A DNA stretch of 64,000 nucleotides from NCBI RefSeq assembly GCF_022201045.2, contig NC_068557.1, forward strand, positions 23,103,501 to 23,167,500, given 5' to 3'. The translations under genes were made by a program, and so were the position numbers. This stretch comes from Citrus sinensis (Eukaryota > Streptophyta > Magnoliopsida > Sapindales > Rutaceae). The first letter of the stretch is position 1. Every line of letters starts with the position of its first letter. The notes under the pieces are model-generated. The model was given only the letters and a program-made list of their open reading frames with translations. It did no database searches and was not told the DNA's origin. Below, one piece after another: positions 1-11,872 of this stretch.

Positions 1-1099
1 ACGACCATTGAATCGAAACTAGACATCATCTGTAGTTTCTCTGCCTTCTCTGCAAGGTATTTTGTCCAAAAACATAAACACTTAGTGATGGTCTTTTGTG
101 AAATTAATTAATTAAACACACTAACATGCATGACCAATTCGAAAGTTTAAAGTGCTGGAACGTTTAAAAAATATATATATAAACCGTGCGCTTTAAATAC
201 TTCAAGTTATATATATATTTATATATACACACACAACACATCTATATTTTGTTTTTTTTTTAGAGGAAACACGTCTATTTATTGTTGGTTTTGGATTCAA
301 CAACACAAAACGAGGCTGCTCAAATTAATTAAGATTCAAATAGGTGTATATGTTGTCGTATGTATTTTAACTTTACAACTTGGAACTTTTATAACTTTTT
401 TGTATTGCATTTTTGTTATTTACAGATTTAGGCTGAATGAGGTTGTAACACCAATTGCAATCCAATCTAAATTTGCAACCCAAATCGACTTTGCAATCCA
501 ATCTGAAATGTTAACTTGAACTTACAACCAAAACTTGAACATGATCTAATCATAACCAAATCTGATTTCTGAATTATATTTTGTGAAGTAAACGTTGAAT
601 TATATTTTGTGAAGTAAACGTAGAGAATGAGCTATAAAGTAAACACACTCTTAACACTATCTTATATTTTATTTAGTGTAGCATAAAATTAGATTATATT
701 ACAAATTTTATTGTTAAAATAATTTAAAAAAATTATTTATTTTATTGTCATAAAAATCTAATATTTTAAACAATACTTATTTTTTATTAAGCATTTTTGT
801 AATGAATCATAATAACATAATTTTTTATTAGTTATTGTTTTAATAAAATTTATTTACTTATAAAACATTTCTTATTATTATACCATTAATAAAAATATTT
901 TTTTATGATCAATATTATATTATATTATTAAGCTAACAAAAAAATTTATTATTTGAGATATCCTAAACTACTTATCCTATAGCTACCATGTAATAAAATT
1001 TACACTTTTTGTTGGGTTAAAATAAAATTTTCACTCAGCTTAAAATTAAATGGTGGGTCCTATATGGGAGCCACACACTTTCTATATCAATTTTAAAAT
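1..1099. other. AT-rich intergenic DNA
   Basis: I see no gene here. The DNA is strongly AT-rich, with a short TA-rich stretch near 170-230 and many A/T runs at 660-950. Short diverged repeats of a 'gcaatccaatct'-type motif occur at 440-520. The only clear structure is the 26-bp direct duplication listed separately. Confidence 0.6.
570..621. repeat. 26-bp direct tandem duplication
   Basis: Two adjacent, essentially identical 26-base copies occupy 570-595 and 596-621. This looks like a recent slippage or local duplication. No function is implied. Confidence 0.85.
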
Positions 1100-1606
1100 G
1101 AAAAAAGCTATTTACCCCGAATGTTAACCTTGAATTTGCGCCCCGAATGGTAAAACGTACCATTTGTTTTCATTTGTTTTTGAGAAGCACGTGTTTCATT
1201 TGTTTTAACACTTTCCTTTTCTACTGTCCCTTTATACTTTCTTTCCATTGTCCTTTTACATTTTCCCTTTCCTTAACCCCAAAAATATAGAGGTTTAGCA
1301 CTTTCACAAACCAGTTTCGATTTTGCAGTTTCCAAATGAAATTTTACACTTAGAGTTTTTAACTCTTTTCAGCACTGCAATGAAGTCTCTACTCCGCTTA
1401 AATGAAAGGAATATGGAAGGAATGAAAAAGCAAATGAAATAAGTGCTACACAACTGGAAAGCAATAAATGAAAAAAGCAAACCAAACACGTTGATTGGTA
1501 ATCAAATTATATAAAGCAAATGAAACACGAGCTTCTCAAAAGCAAATCAAACCAAACGGTGTGTTTTACCATTCGGGACTAACATTCGGGGTAAATAGCA
1601 GCACTC
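1100..1606. mobile_element. MULE-type non-autonomous element with long terminal inverted repeats
   Basis: The left end (about 1100-1210) and right end (about 1500-1606) are inverted copies of each other over roughly 90 bases. Both contain the block GCTATTTACCCCGAATG. The flanks carry a 9-base near-duplication, ttttaaaat at 1091-1099 and ttttaagat at 1607-1615, with one mismatch. A 9-bp target duplication with long terminal inverted repeats is the classic Mutator-like signature. No transposase is encoded, so this is a MITE or deletion derivative. A related, larger element lies at 23810-25345. Confidence 0.75.
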
Positions 1607-1615
1607 TTTTAAGAT

Positions 1616-2862
1616 AATCCAAATATGAGATTGGACTAAAAATAATCTAATTGCATAAATTTATCCCACCAACAAGCGCATCCTTTGGTTTAAACAGAAA
1701 TTATTCTTGGAAAAGGATTACAAAGTTATTTTGTTTATATAAAATAATAATTAAGGCAATAATTTAATGTAAAAATAGTTTATTAAATAATTTTTTAATA
1801 TTTTTGGATTAAAAAAGGAAAAGTACACATTTGTAGTACATAATAATTAAATATAGACCACAGAATGGCGCCTAAACAACTTGCCCAAGTCGGTTCTAAG
1901 GAAAGAGCCGGCAATGAAAATTAACCAAAACGAGGGCACATTACAACTAGTCAAGCTGCCCAAATTCAAATTAATTAGTAACAAAATTTCAAATATTTGA
2001 GTATTAAGTTGACTGGAGACATACGACTTTTATTTGGTTATTGAATTATTGAATATGTCAAATACTGTAATAGTCCCCAGGTCTACGGTTCCCTGGACCA
2101 TTTTTTTTATTTAAAATTTTATTTTTGTTTTCACATCTTTTTTGGGACTTTTTGAGTGTTGTCATCTGTAACGACGATGTTAACTTATTATTATTTTTCG
2201 TCCATGTTTAATGGAAACGGACCAAGTGGGGGTGCAGCGGAGTTTTCATTTGCAAGAGGGGGATTGAATAGGTGGTTGAGAGTTTCAAATGATCCACCAT
2301 TGACAAAATTATCATTTCAAACATATTGTCGTAGTAAGTGTTTTATTTTAAAATTTATTGTAAGTAGCTACCAAATTCTTAATTTATTTATTCAACGAAA
2401 TATTTTAATCTAGCATTATTTCATCACATCATATATTCAGTATGAATATAATAGTAACACATCCTCATTTTCATAAAACAAAGATGTTTCTATTAAAAAA
2501 AATTCTGTGTATATAAATTTATTTTATTCCATGTACGCACACTACGAATATTTGTTCTTATTTTTTCACACGCAAATAATTGAGCGGGTGGCCCGGGTGA
2601 GTCGGCTGAGGGGCCGGGGGCCGCATTGAATTGATTTGTGCCAACGTTTATTTGATTCCCTCGCCCAACCAAAAAAAAAACAAAAAAGGTGAAACCCAAT
2701 TAACCATAAAGCAGGAGTGATTGGTGCTTGGGAGGGTCTTGTGTAATGTCACAATGTCACATCCTGTTCGGTTACCTTTCTATTTATTAGCTGTATTATA
2801 TATAATCCCAGTGGACACTCCGTATTTCATCTTTTTTTCCCGCGAGGGAATAAGGAGAAGTT
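1616..2862. other. Intergenic, no gene recognised
   Basis: Short ORFs here (for example at 2156-2413) resemble no family I know and have no splice context. A small GC-rich island at about 2583-2625 stands out from the AT-rich surroundings. It could be a promoter or enhancer fragment, but nothing in the sequence shows this. Confidence 0.5.
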
Positions 2863-3027
2863 CTAGAATGTATATGTTGTGTTATAATTAATTAATATAT
2901 GCATAACATGTGTAATTGAGTTTAATATAACTACTGTTTATATGATAGTTTATAAAATAAATATACACATGTCATGATATTATTTACTGTTATATGACTA
3001 ACACGGTACAACATATGTATTCTAAAT
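2863..3027. mobile_element. Short MITE, same family as the one at 42206-42378
   Basis: The left end at about 2863-2885 and the right end at about 3003-3027 form imperfect inverted repeats of about 22 bases around a tctagaatgtatatgttgtg-type motif. The interior, with its 'tttaatataac' and 'aatatacacat' blocks, is clearly similar to that of the element at 42206-42378, which has the same length and its own inverted ends. No coding capacity. The superfamily is not assigned because no target duplication is clear. Confidence 0.6.
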
Positions 3028-5785
3028 TTTTTTAAAAATAAAATAGAAAGAGAACAAGCTTAAACCTACCCAAAAATAACAACCATATGAAAGCTCAGAA
3101 TTAGCTAGTGAAACCTATAATTAATTAAGATACCTATGTCTTATGACTTACATCAAGAAAAAGAAAATTATGAATATCAATTGAGGAGAAGTAATTTACC
3201 GTTGTCAAAAAGTGACGCCGACGCTCAAATTTGCGAGTTTGTCAGCAACCACCCCTCTTTGAAAAACACATTAGAAGTGGTGGGATGAATCTTTTTTAGA
3301 AACAGGACAAATGGCGACCAAGAAAAATGGCTTATGTTATCATTTCACACAAGCCTAACTGAAGCGGGTAGATGTGGTGGAGGTCGCATTCTCTCCATTC
3401 ACATACGTAATAATATTTTTGGTCTCCAAAATAAAATAAAAAAAAAGAAAAAGAAAAAGAAAATTCCAGATGAACAAAAAGGTAGGAGTAATTGGAGGCG
3501 GGCGAGTCGGCGAATGGTCCGTTGCATTTGTCGCATCAGATTCGCCGCGTCTCCAATAAAAGGGTAGTTTTAGGTTGTAGTTTTCGGCCTCTGAATCTGA
3601 AGCCGTCGGTTTTGATTATTGCAACAAAATTTAATTTACACTTGGCTTAGCCTCTTTTCTATCTAGTCAATAAACACCACCGATCCCGCACGGTGAACAC
3701 TAAACAATGCCTTCAAAGCTAAACTAAAGTAACGCCTTAGAAAGGACGTAAGATCTTACGTCCTTTCTTAAGCGTGAGGAGAATGTACAAATATTCGTAG
3801 ATCCTAGATCTCACATCATTTTTTAAGGTTTCTAAAAAATTTGTAGTCTACATAAAATTAAAAAGATTATGAGCTATGAATATTTTATAAACCTTAAAAA
3901 TATCTATGCGTGTGTTAGAAATCTTGAAAAGATTTATACCTAAGAAATTTAGTTTACATTTGACCTTTTTTTTATTAATTAATCATTAAGAGAATGTACA
4001 AGTAATATTTTACTCTTTTGGCCATTAACAATAACAAAAACATAACGACTTTTAGAAGATAACTTGATGTTTAAAAAAATAAAGCATGAAATTTAAAGAT
4101 TATCATTTCATGACCGGCACCCAAAAATTAACCCCTTTTTTTACGGTGGAAAGAGGTTCGATAATGCCATTTTTGTTTTCATATGGAATGTTGATGCTTC
4201 ACACAAAATTGATCTTATGTGATGTCTTGAAAAGATAATGCCACCCCGGGCAAAGATGATAAGATTTTGAATGGTTCTCTTTCACGAAAATTTTCTCGCC
4301 ACTATTTTCTTGAAAATAGAGTTACGTATCATATACTAAAGTTATTGGCTACTATATTTTGAACTATTGGTTCCTTTCACACATTTTTTTTTCCTTTGCA
4401 AACAAGTCATGATCTGAAGGGAATAATATGGTCCCAACTTTTTTTGTAGTGTCCTGCAGAAGCTCTTTCCCATCCCAGTGGATTAGGAAAAGACCCAAAC
4501 TGCATCGGGTTTCCATCTAATCACATATACCCCTCCGAGGTGACTTATGTCGGCATGCCCCTCACTTTACACAGGCAGCAATGGTGCTATTTCAAATTGA
4601 TACCTATTGTTATACAAATTCAATTTTGAAGCTATTGTTATATTTATTTATTTTTTAATGGCAGGTTGAAATTGAAAATTATCTGTCAACGACGTCAAAA
4701 CTTGGAAATGCTATGCTTTGACGATTGACCGACTTAATTAAAATCCAAATTACCTCTAGTTCAAGTAACATATAAATATTTGATTAATATGTGCAACATA
4801 AAATCAATTATATATCATGCAGATTTTATGCGAATTTACTATTTCGCCATATGGCGTAATAATTAATTAGACAGAAATACTATAATGCTATGTGGTATAA
4901 CAGTAAATTTACATGAAATCTATATTTTAGTATCTGTACTTGCAAATCTCTGTATATATAACTACAAAGTAATGCAAAAAAGGGTATGAAAAGCTTGACT
5001 GTAGTTAGGCAAATATTTGAGAGAGTAATTTGGTTGACTAAGAAAACCGCTGGACTAGGAATAATTATTTATTTATTTATTTTTAAAGAAATGTATGTTG
5101 TGTAATTATGCACAATCATTTAACAAAACTTTGATTTATATATGTAACATTTAAATAGTCGTAACGTGGGGACAGTTATATGACTTTTAACGAATTATGA
5201 TAATTAGGCAGACATTAAGTTGTGTAGCTCCATTTCCTGACATGAGCACTAATATATATTTAAAAAGTGTTCGCGAGTAAATAAATAAATGTAAATGAAA
5301 CAGTGGATGGCGATTGTATCTCAGTTTCTGTACAGCTAATGTGCAGGCTGTTCTAGCCTTCCAGGGCATGACAAATGGCATGGATGGACCGGGATCCCAT
5401 AATTTAAAGCACTCTCGTAATTATTTGTCAATTCCAGTGGGTTACCTTTTAGCCAAAAGTGGTTAGGAATTAATTAGAAAATTAAAAGTTGAATAATGCG
5501 AGAACTTCAAAAGGCCAAGGTCCACAACAACGACCAGGATTAGCTTGACCGTTGATTGATTCTTTGAGGCTTCGACGGTTCCTGATCGCGGGTTGTGCTG
5601 CTAAATCATCGAACACGTTGCATTAACTAAGTCAAAAAATTCAGGCAGTGATTTGTTCTTTTTTTCTTTTAATTGTCAAAGTCTTTGATTCTCTGGAATA
5701 TGTATGTAATAGGAAAAAGAAACTTCTAAGGGCAGGTTCGTTGAGGCTTCCTTAGTCCTTCCTCCTTGCCACACTTTTCCTTGGC
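3028..5785. other. Intergenic region upstream of GAD
   Basis: No gene is recognised. The region holds the palindrome at 3733-3774 and, towards 5785, presumably the upstream promoter of the glutamate decarboxylase gene. Small ORFs at 3334-3567 and 5187-5381 are low-complexity or unsupported. Confidence 0.5.
3733..3774. repeat. Perfect 30-bp palindrome within a 42-bp inverted repeat
   Basis: Positions 3739-3768 read identically on both strands and are centred on AGATCT. The symmetry extends imperfectly to 3733-3774. There is no loop, so it could extrude a hairpin or cruciform. It may be a collapsed foldback element or a dimeric protein-binding site. The sequence alone does not say which. Confidence 0.85.
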
Positions 5786-5793
5786 TATATAAA
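5786..5793 (+). promoter_or_regulatory. TATA box of GAD
   Basis: TATATAAA lies about 125 bases upstream of the GAD start codon, in a GC-richer promoter context. A transcription start near 5820 would leave a 5' leader of about 95 bases, which is normal for plants. Confidence 0.7.
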
Positions 5794-5914
5794 GCAGCCA
5801 AGCCCCTTCTCCAAGCAATTCCAAGCTCATACTTCATTAGCTCTCTGTACTCTCTCTGACACCAAAAGAAAAAAAAAATCATTATTAAATTTTGTTTGTT
5901 TTAATCTTTCAATC

Positions 5915-8900
5915 ATGGTTCTTTCAAAGACATTTTCCGAATCCGATGAGTCAATTCACTCCACCTTTGCCTCTCGCTACGTCCGAAACTCTCTTCCTCG
6001 GTAAATATAATTTGATCGTCTCTTCATTTTGTAATATATATGTGTAAATTTTTTCTTCAATTTTATGTATTTGTATAAAATGTTTTTATTTTTTTGGTTT
6101 TTAAATTAAACATTGTTGTCGTCTGTTGATGCAGGTTCACGATGCCGGAGAACTCGATACCGAAGGAGGCGGCGTACCAGATCATAAACGACGAGCTGAT
6201 GCTCGACGGGAATCCAAGATTGAACTTGGCTTCCTTCGTCACAACGTGGATGGAGCCTGAATGTGACAAGCTTATGATGGCTGCCATTAACAAGAACTAC
6301 GTTGACATGGATGAGTATCCTGTCACCACCGAGCTTCAGGTGATTTTTCTTTTTACACGTATATATTCATTAAAAAAACAATTGCGATGTCGTTTTGGAC
6401 TCTAAAGTCTAAACTCAAGCCCTTCTGGGATGGAGTTGGATCGGAAATCAGATCCTATTCCGATCACTCTTTCTCTATCTCTGGAAATTAAAAAAATAAA
6501 AGAAGTTACTGTACTTGGCGTATTGCGTAGTGCGTACGCTTCTCCACTTGGCTCATTAACTAATGTTTTTGTCTCGCGGAGAAGGGCGCTGTCTATAATT
6601 TCCGAAAATGAAATAGGAGGCCCACCAGAAATTAAGGCAATAAAATATTCATTTAAAACATTTAAATAACGCTAAAGTTTGAAACATGCTTAGAAGAGGA
6701 AATGACGCCGAAGATTATGGTTATGTAGAGAATATTTGGTGTGTGGATGGAGAAAGAATCTAGAGTATTTTTATTGCACTAATTTATGTATATATAACAT
6801 ACATGTATTAAGTGAGTATATTATAACAAAGATACTTTATATCTTTCGTCGGTAGCAACAGAAAAAAAAAACTAAAAAATATGATTAAAAAAAAAAACTT
6901 AGTAAGAAGAGTTAATTTCACTGTGAACGTACGTAATTTTTTGTTACTTTTTTTTTAATATTCTATTGCGAATTTACTTGGGCTGTCACATATGTTGGTG
7001 GTCAATTCATATTTACTTTTAGGTACTTCAGAGAAACTTTTTGAAAAATATAGAGTTTCTTTTGACTTTTTTTTTTTTTTTGTTAGTTAATATATACTTC
7101 TGAAAATTTTTATTGTAAACAATAATAAAAATTAATTCATAAAAAATTAAAATAAAAAGCGAGAGAAACTAAAAGTCAATACGCGTTAATAATAACACAC
7201 AAGCAATTAAACAGGAAAGCAAAGGAAAGAGATTATTATTATAAATATTTCACGTATAAATTTCAACGAACTTGAACTTCAAACTTTACTGTTCCATAAA
7301 GTTGTCAGCATTGTAAAAGTGTGTCCATAACATTATTAACTCATCCAAATTAAAAAAAAAAATTGATATTGAAATTTTTAATTTTTAATTTTTATATACA
7401 GAATCGATGTGTGAACATTATAGCCCGACTGTTCAATGCTCCACTGGAGGACTCCGAGACGGCTGTCGGAGTTGGAACCGTAGGATCATCGGAAGCCATA
7501 ATGTTGGCCGGCCTTGCATTCAAAAGAAAGTGGCAGAACAAGCGCAAGGCTGAAGGAAAGCCCTTTGACAAACCCAACATTGTCACTGGAGCGAACGTTC
7601 AGGTATCATCTATATCATACTGCTACTAACTGATTCATTCATCAATACTAATTAACCACGATGACCTATTTGCTTAAACATGACCAAACTTTATTACTAA
7701 ATAAAATACACGAGCATTTAGAAGAAACTTAAATAATAAATCCCCTGCACAATTTTACAGGTCTGCTGGGAGAAATTTGCAAGGTATTTTGAGGTGGAGT
7801 TGAAGGAAGTGAAGCTGTCGGAAGGCTACTACGTGATGGACCCAGCCAAAGCTGTAGAAATGGTGGATGAAAACACTATCTGTGTTGCTGCTATTCTGGG
7901 TTCTACTCTCAATGGAGAATTTGAAGATGTCAAGCTCTTGAACGACCTTTTGACAGAGAAGAACAAGGAAACAGGGTATGTCATGTGCCATTAATTGTTG
8001 AACTAGAATTGAGAATTTGAATTCATCCGTGTACATTATTATTATTGGTATTTATATTTATGCTTACGTTATTCCTTGTTACGTTCTTTCAGATGGGATA
8101 CTCCAATTCATGTTGATGCTGCTAGTGGTGGCTTCATTGCACCATTTTTGTACCCAGAGCTTGAATGGGACTTCCGCTTGCCGCTGGTGAAGAGTATTAA
8201 TGTTAGTGGCCACAAGTACGGGCTTGTGTATGCTGGTATTGGTTGGGTTGTTTGGAGAAACAAAGAAGACTTGCCTGAAGAACTCATCTTCCACATCAAT
8301 TACCTAGGAGCTGATCAACCCACCTTCACCCTCAATTTTTCTAAAGGTATGAATCCAAAACAGTTCCTCTCCATTACTTGCAGCTTGTCTTTGGCAGCAT
8401 AATTTGATTACTTTGCGTTACTGTCAAGTTTAATTTAATTGTAATATTTCACTTGGTGACCTGCAGGTTCTAGCCAAGTAATTGCTCAGTACTACCAACT
8501 AATCCGCTTAGGTTTTGAGGGATACCGCAATGTGATGGAGAATTGTCACGAAAATGCAATGGTGCTGAAAGAAGGACTAGAGAAAACCGGCCGCTTCAAC
8601 ATTGTGTCAAAGGACGAAGGGGTTCCGTTGGTGGCATTTTCTCTCAAGGACAACAAACGCCACGATGAATTCGAAGTGGCCGAATTGCTGCGCCGTTTTG
8701 GTTGGATTGTGCCAGCGTACACCATGCCCGCTGACGCTCAGCACATCACCGTGTTACGTGTCGTCATCAGGGAAGACTTCTCTCGCACACTTGCCGAGCG
8801 CCTTGTGCTCGACATCACAAAAGTGCTTCATGAGCTTGATTCGCTTCCTTCAAAAGTGCTTGTACCTGCTTCTGAACAGAATGGAAGGAATGGAAAGAAG

Positions 8901-8990
8901 ACTGAAATTGAGACTCAGAGGGAAGTCACTACTTACTGGAGGAAATTCGTCTCCGAAAGGAAAGCTAATAACAAGAATAAAATTTGTTAA
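5915..8990 (+). CDS. GAD: Glutamate decarboxylase (calmodulin-regulated)
   Basis: Converts L-glutamate to GABA and CO2 with pyridoxal phosphate in the cytosol, the first step of the GABA shunt. Six exons keep frame through GT/AG junctions: 5915-6000, 6135-6339, 7402-7602, 7761-7975, 8093-8346 and 8467-8990. The product is 494 residues, the usual plant GAD length. The N-terminal block ([19 protein letters not shown]) and the following [10 protein letters not shown] are typical. The PLP-binding lysine is K277, in the SGHKYG motif, and the upstream HVDAASGGF supplies the cofactor aspartate. The last 20 or so residues contain Trp478 flanked by lysines and arginines, the layout of the plant GAD calmodulin-binding autoinhibitory tail, so activation by Ca2+/calmodulin is expected from family knowledge. 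The first ATG was chosen because it is the only one that gives the conserved N-terminus. Which GAD paralogue it is cannot be settled here. Confidence 0.96.
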
Positions 8991-8992
8991 GA

Positions 8993-9011
8993 CCCCCCCC
9001 CCCCCCCCCCC
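8993..9011. repeat. 19-base C homopolymer in the GAD 3' UTR
   Basis: An uninterrupted run of C begins two bases after the GAD stop codon. Long C runs are rare in this AT-rich window, and the run would lie in the mature mRNA. Confidence 0.85.
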
Positions 9012-11120
9012 TTTTCATTTTTTGAATTTTAGTATTTTACATTTTATTTTTGGTATATGAAACTGCTGGCGTGTAGCATGTTGACGATTTTGATTATTTG
9101 TATTTTTTCTGAGACCTATTGTTAACTGTTAAGACCATTTACTAAATCAAAGTTCATCTATATATTCTTATTTCATCTGTAGTAGTTAGAATAGCTCTGG
9201 CATGTCGCATGCAGCAATTTATTCATCTGTGATAAGGGTGAACCTCGGTGGCCTCGGCGTCCAAGCTACAGCTTAAAGCAATCAAAACTGTGATCGAGTA
9301 GTCACCACCATATATTATTCGGCATAAATCAGTGTGTATTCTCTACTCTTCGGCTTTGTTACTAGAGTGGTGCTAACGCAGCAATGCTATTGGCACACCT
9401 CTAATATCCCCCTGTTATTTCTTGTTTACAAGCTAACCCCTCAACTAAAATTACCCCTCTGCACCCGTATGCAGTACAAAACCGTACAAAACCGCACAAA
9501 ACCGCAAATGAAGCTTGACGATAGAAATTTCTATTATATAAATGCCCGGATATTAGTTATCCTCCGCAGGTCCAATATATGCGGTTGGATCAAATTGAAT
9601 CAACCCAATGCTCTTAAAACTTTTGCGCATTAAACTTGTAAAATGCAACAAATATAATATTATTTTACTATAATTAAAGAGCCCTAATTATAGCTAGTTA
9701 TCTGCCTTTTAAATTATCTTTATATGAAATCACGTGAACTATAAACCTACACTTATTTAAATAATTCATTCCTATGTGAAGTCTTGTCAAGTCAGAACTC
9801 TAATTATCATCAATTTTTAAGTTTTAATATATTGAAATCTTTTTAATATTTTAGTGATATCCTCACTTTATCAAATGAGGATGCCTACAATAGAAAAACT
9901 ATATATATATATATATATATCTTCTTCTCAAGATTTTGATGCATACTCAAAAGATTCCAACCAAAAAAAGGTTAATCTTTTTTTTTTTCTCTCTCTCTCT
10001 CTTTCTCATCTTTTTTCATATTGACTATTTTTATTTTTTGGAAAACTAGTGTTTTTGAGTTTTACAAAGAGAAAGTTTGAAGAAAATAGAGATATTAATT
10101 GCTGCAAAGAATTTAAGGAGTTAGAAAATTTTTTAAAATTGAAATATTTGTAAATGAAAGGAATGTTTATTTAATTTTTTTTAAAAAAAAAGTATTTTGG
10201 TATTAAGTGGAGTATAATTGCAAAGGGGGGATTTAAGAGGATCTGGGTGGGGTCCAGATAGTCCATTTACTTTTCTATTCTTGCTCCTTGGGCCTCTTAA
10301 TGTTGCAATCCATTTACTTCTGGGGCCTTAACGGCTTGGCAGGCCAACCCTCAAATTAAAATCTAGCCAAGGCCTTGGCAGCCGGGTTCTTCCACCCCAA
10401 TCAGATTCAGGCGTTTTAAGATTAGAACATTCCACTCGACACAAAATAATAAATATTAATTTTTTAAATTTTTATGCAAGCATAAATCAAACTCCGCTGT
10501 AATTCCAACCCTCTTGCATCATTTCAAAATCCGTTGATTGAACTAATTCATTAGAACACGCACACAACCAAATCATAAAATACGTATCCAAAGCTTTTCA
10601 ATAAAATTGGTAGGGCTACTGATTGTTTGGATTAGAATTGCACGGTTCAAAATTAGTACGTTTTTATTTGCTCGTCAGTGTCAACTGTCAAGAAATATCA
10701 TTAGGTCCAATTCAAATCCAAGTCAATTCTACAACCAATTGAACTAAGTTTGGTAATATTGCAACTTTAAGTTTTGGAATAAACTAATTCAATGAATATA
10801 TTAATAAAAATATACATTATCATTTCAATAATTTCTTGAGTATTCCTCAATTCAAGCAAGTATATTATATATATTACATAAGCCACACGCACTTATGCGG
10901 CACCCAGGGGCCAAAACCGTAGTGGAAGGAGCATGCGATTATCATTCAAAGACCTCACTAGACTAGAAAACATTTGCATGGCTCAAACTTTGCTCGTTCA
11001 CACTAATTTTTCTTTCCACCCACCAAAAGCAGCCGCTTCAATCCATGGGAAATCAACAAAGCTTCAATGAACAAAGAAGAAAAATCCTCCGCTCATGGAC
11101 CAAAACCAAACGTGTCGGCT
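9012..11120. other. Intergenic, no gene recognised
   Basis: This stretch contains the rest of the GAD 3' UTR, three tandem copies of a 10-mer of the form yacaaaaccg at about 9475-9505, a (TA)n tract at about 9900-9920 and a CT run near 9990-10005. No ORF with recognisable similarity is present. Confidence 0.5.
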
Positions 11121-11127
11121 TATAAAA
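11121..11127 (+). promoter_or_regulatory. Candidate TATA box of the lipid-transfer-type gene
   Basis: TATAAAA lies about 260 bases upstream of the start codon at 11384. A (TA)n tract at about 11288-11303 is a possible alternative closer to the gene. Confidence 0.4.
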
Positions 11128-11383
11128 GCATCGACTTGCAATAACTGATGCTCAGAGCAAATGATTATAATGATTTTCATTGAATACCCAACGCCACAGA
11201 GCCATAAAATTCTTCCACGTTTCCACAACCACCGCACTAGCAAGATACCCACTAATATTTTTATGTCCATCTCTTTGACGGTTGTGTATATATATATATA
11301 TATGCTTCCAACGTTTGCCCAATTAAATTCAGTGTTCGATCAAACAGAACTAACATAAGTCCACTAATTGAAGTGTGACGAGA

Positions 11384-11872
11384 ATGGTGAATTCTAGCAT
11401 GAAGACTTGCTTTGTCGCTTTGTTTGTGTTCTTGCTGGTTTCTGAAACTCTGATTGAGGAAACTGATGCGGCAGGAGAGTGTGGGAGGACTCCGATACGG
11501 TCGGCGGCGGCGAGCTTGACCCCCTGCTTGGGTGCGGCCCGAAATGGCAGGGCTAAGCCGCCGCCAATATGCTGCTCAAAACTCGGTGCTTTAATAAGAA
11601 CCGCCCCAAGGTGTCTTTGTGCCGTCTTATTGTCACCCTTGGCAAAGCAAGCTGGAATCAAGCCTGCCATTGCTATTTCAATTCCTAAACGATGCAACCT
11701 CAGGAGACCCGTTGGAAAGAAATGTGAAAGTAAGTGTCCATTAAGATATATATATATATTTTTTTAAATTTGCAAATAGTCATGTTATATTGTTACGTCC
11801 GTGCATTTTCACGACACATTTAATAAGCGACTAAATATTGTTTCATTCTCTGCAGGGTACACAATTCCATGA
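11384..11872 (+). CDS. Secreted non-specific lipid-transfer-type protein (eight-cysteine motif)
   Basis: Two exons, 11384-11729 and 11856-11872, encode 120 residues. The second exon adds only the C-terminal RYTIP and stop. Residues 1 to about 30 form a signal peptide with a hydrophobic core. The mature part has the eight-cysteine pattern of the LTP/2S albumin/protease-inhibitor superfamily: C-14-C-14-CC-12-CxC-24-C-9-C. The IPKRCNL and RPVG segments before the last cysteine and the YT(I/L)P end are typical of nsLTP-like proteins. The expected role is binding lipids or other hydrophobic ligands in the cell wall or apoplast, by family inference. The ATG at 11384 was used, and an in-frame ATG at 11399 is also possible. 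Without the short second exon the reading frame would run into the intron and end in a low-complexity tail, so the spliced model is preferred. Confidence 0.88.

Noticed and set aside
6430..6669. ORF of 79 residues inside the GAD gene
   Set aside because: It lies wholly within the second GAD intron and has no family resemblance.
11350..11697. ORF of 115 residues antisense to the lipid-transfer gene
   Set aside because: It is the shadow of a GC-richer coding exon. The plus strand has the eight-cysteine pattern and splice sites.
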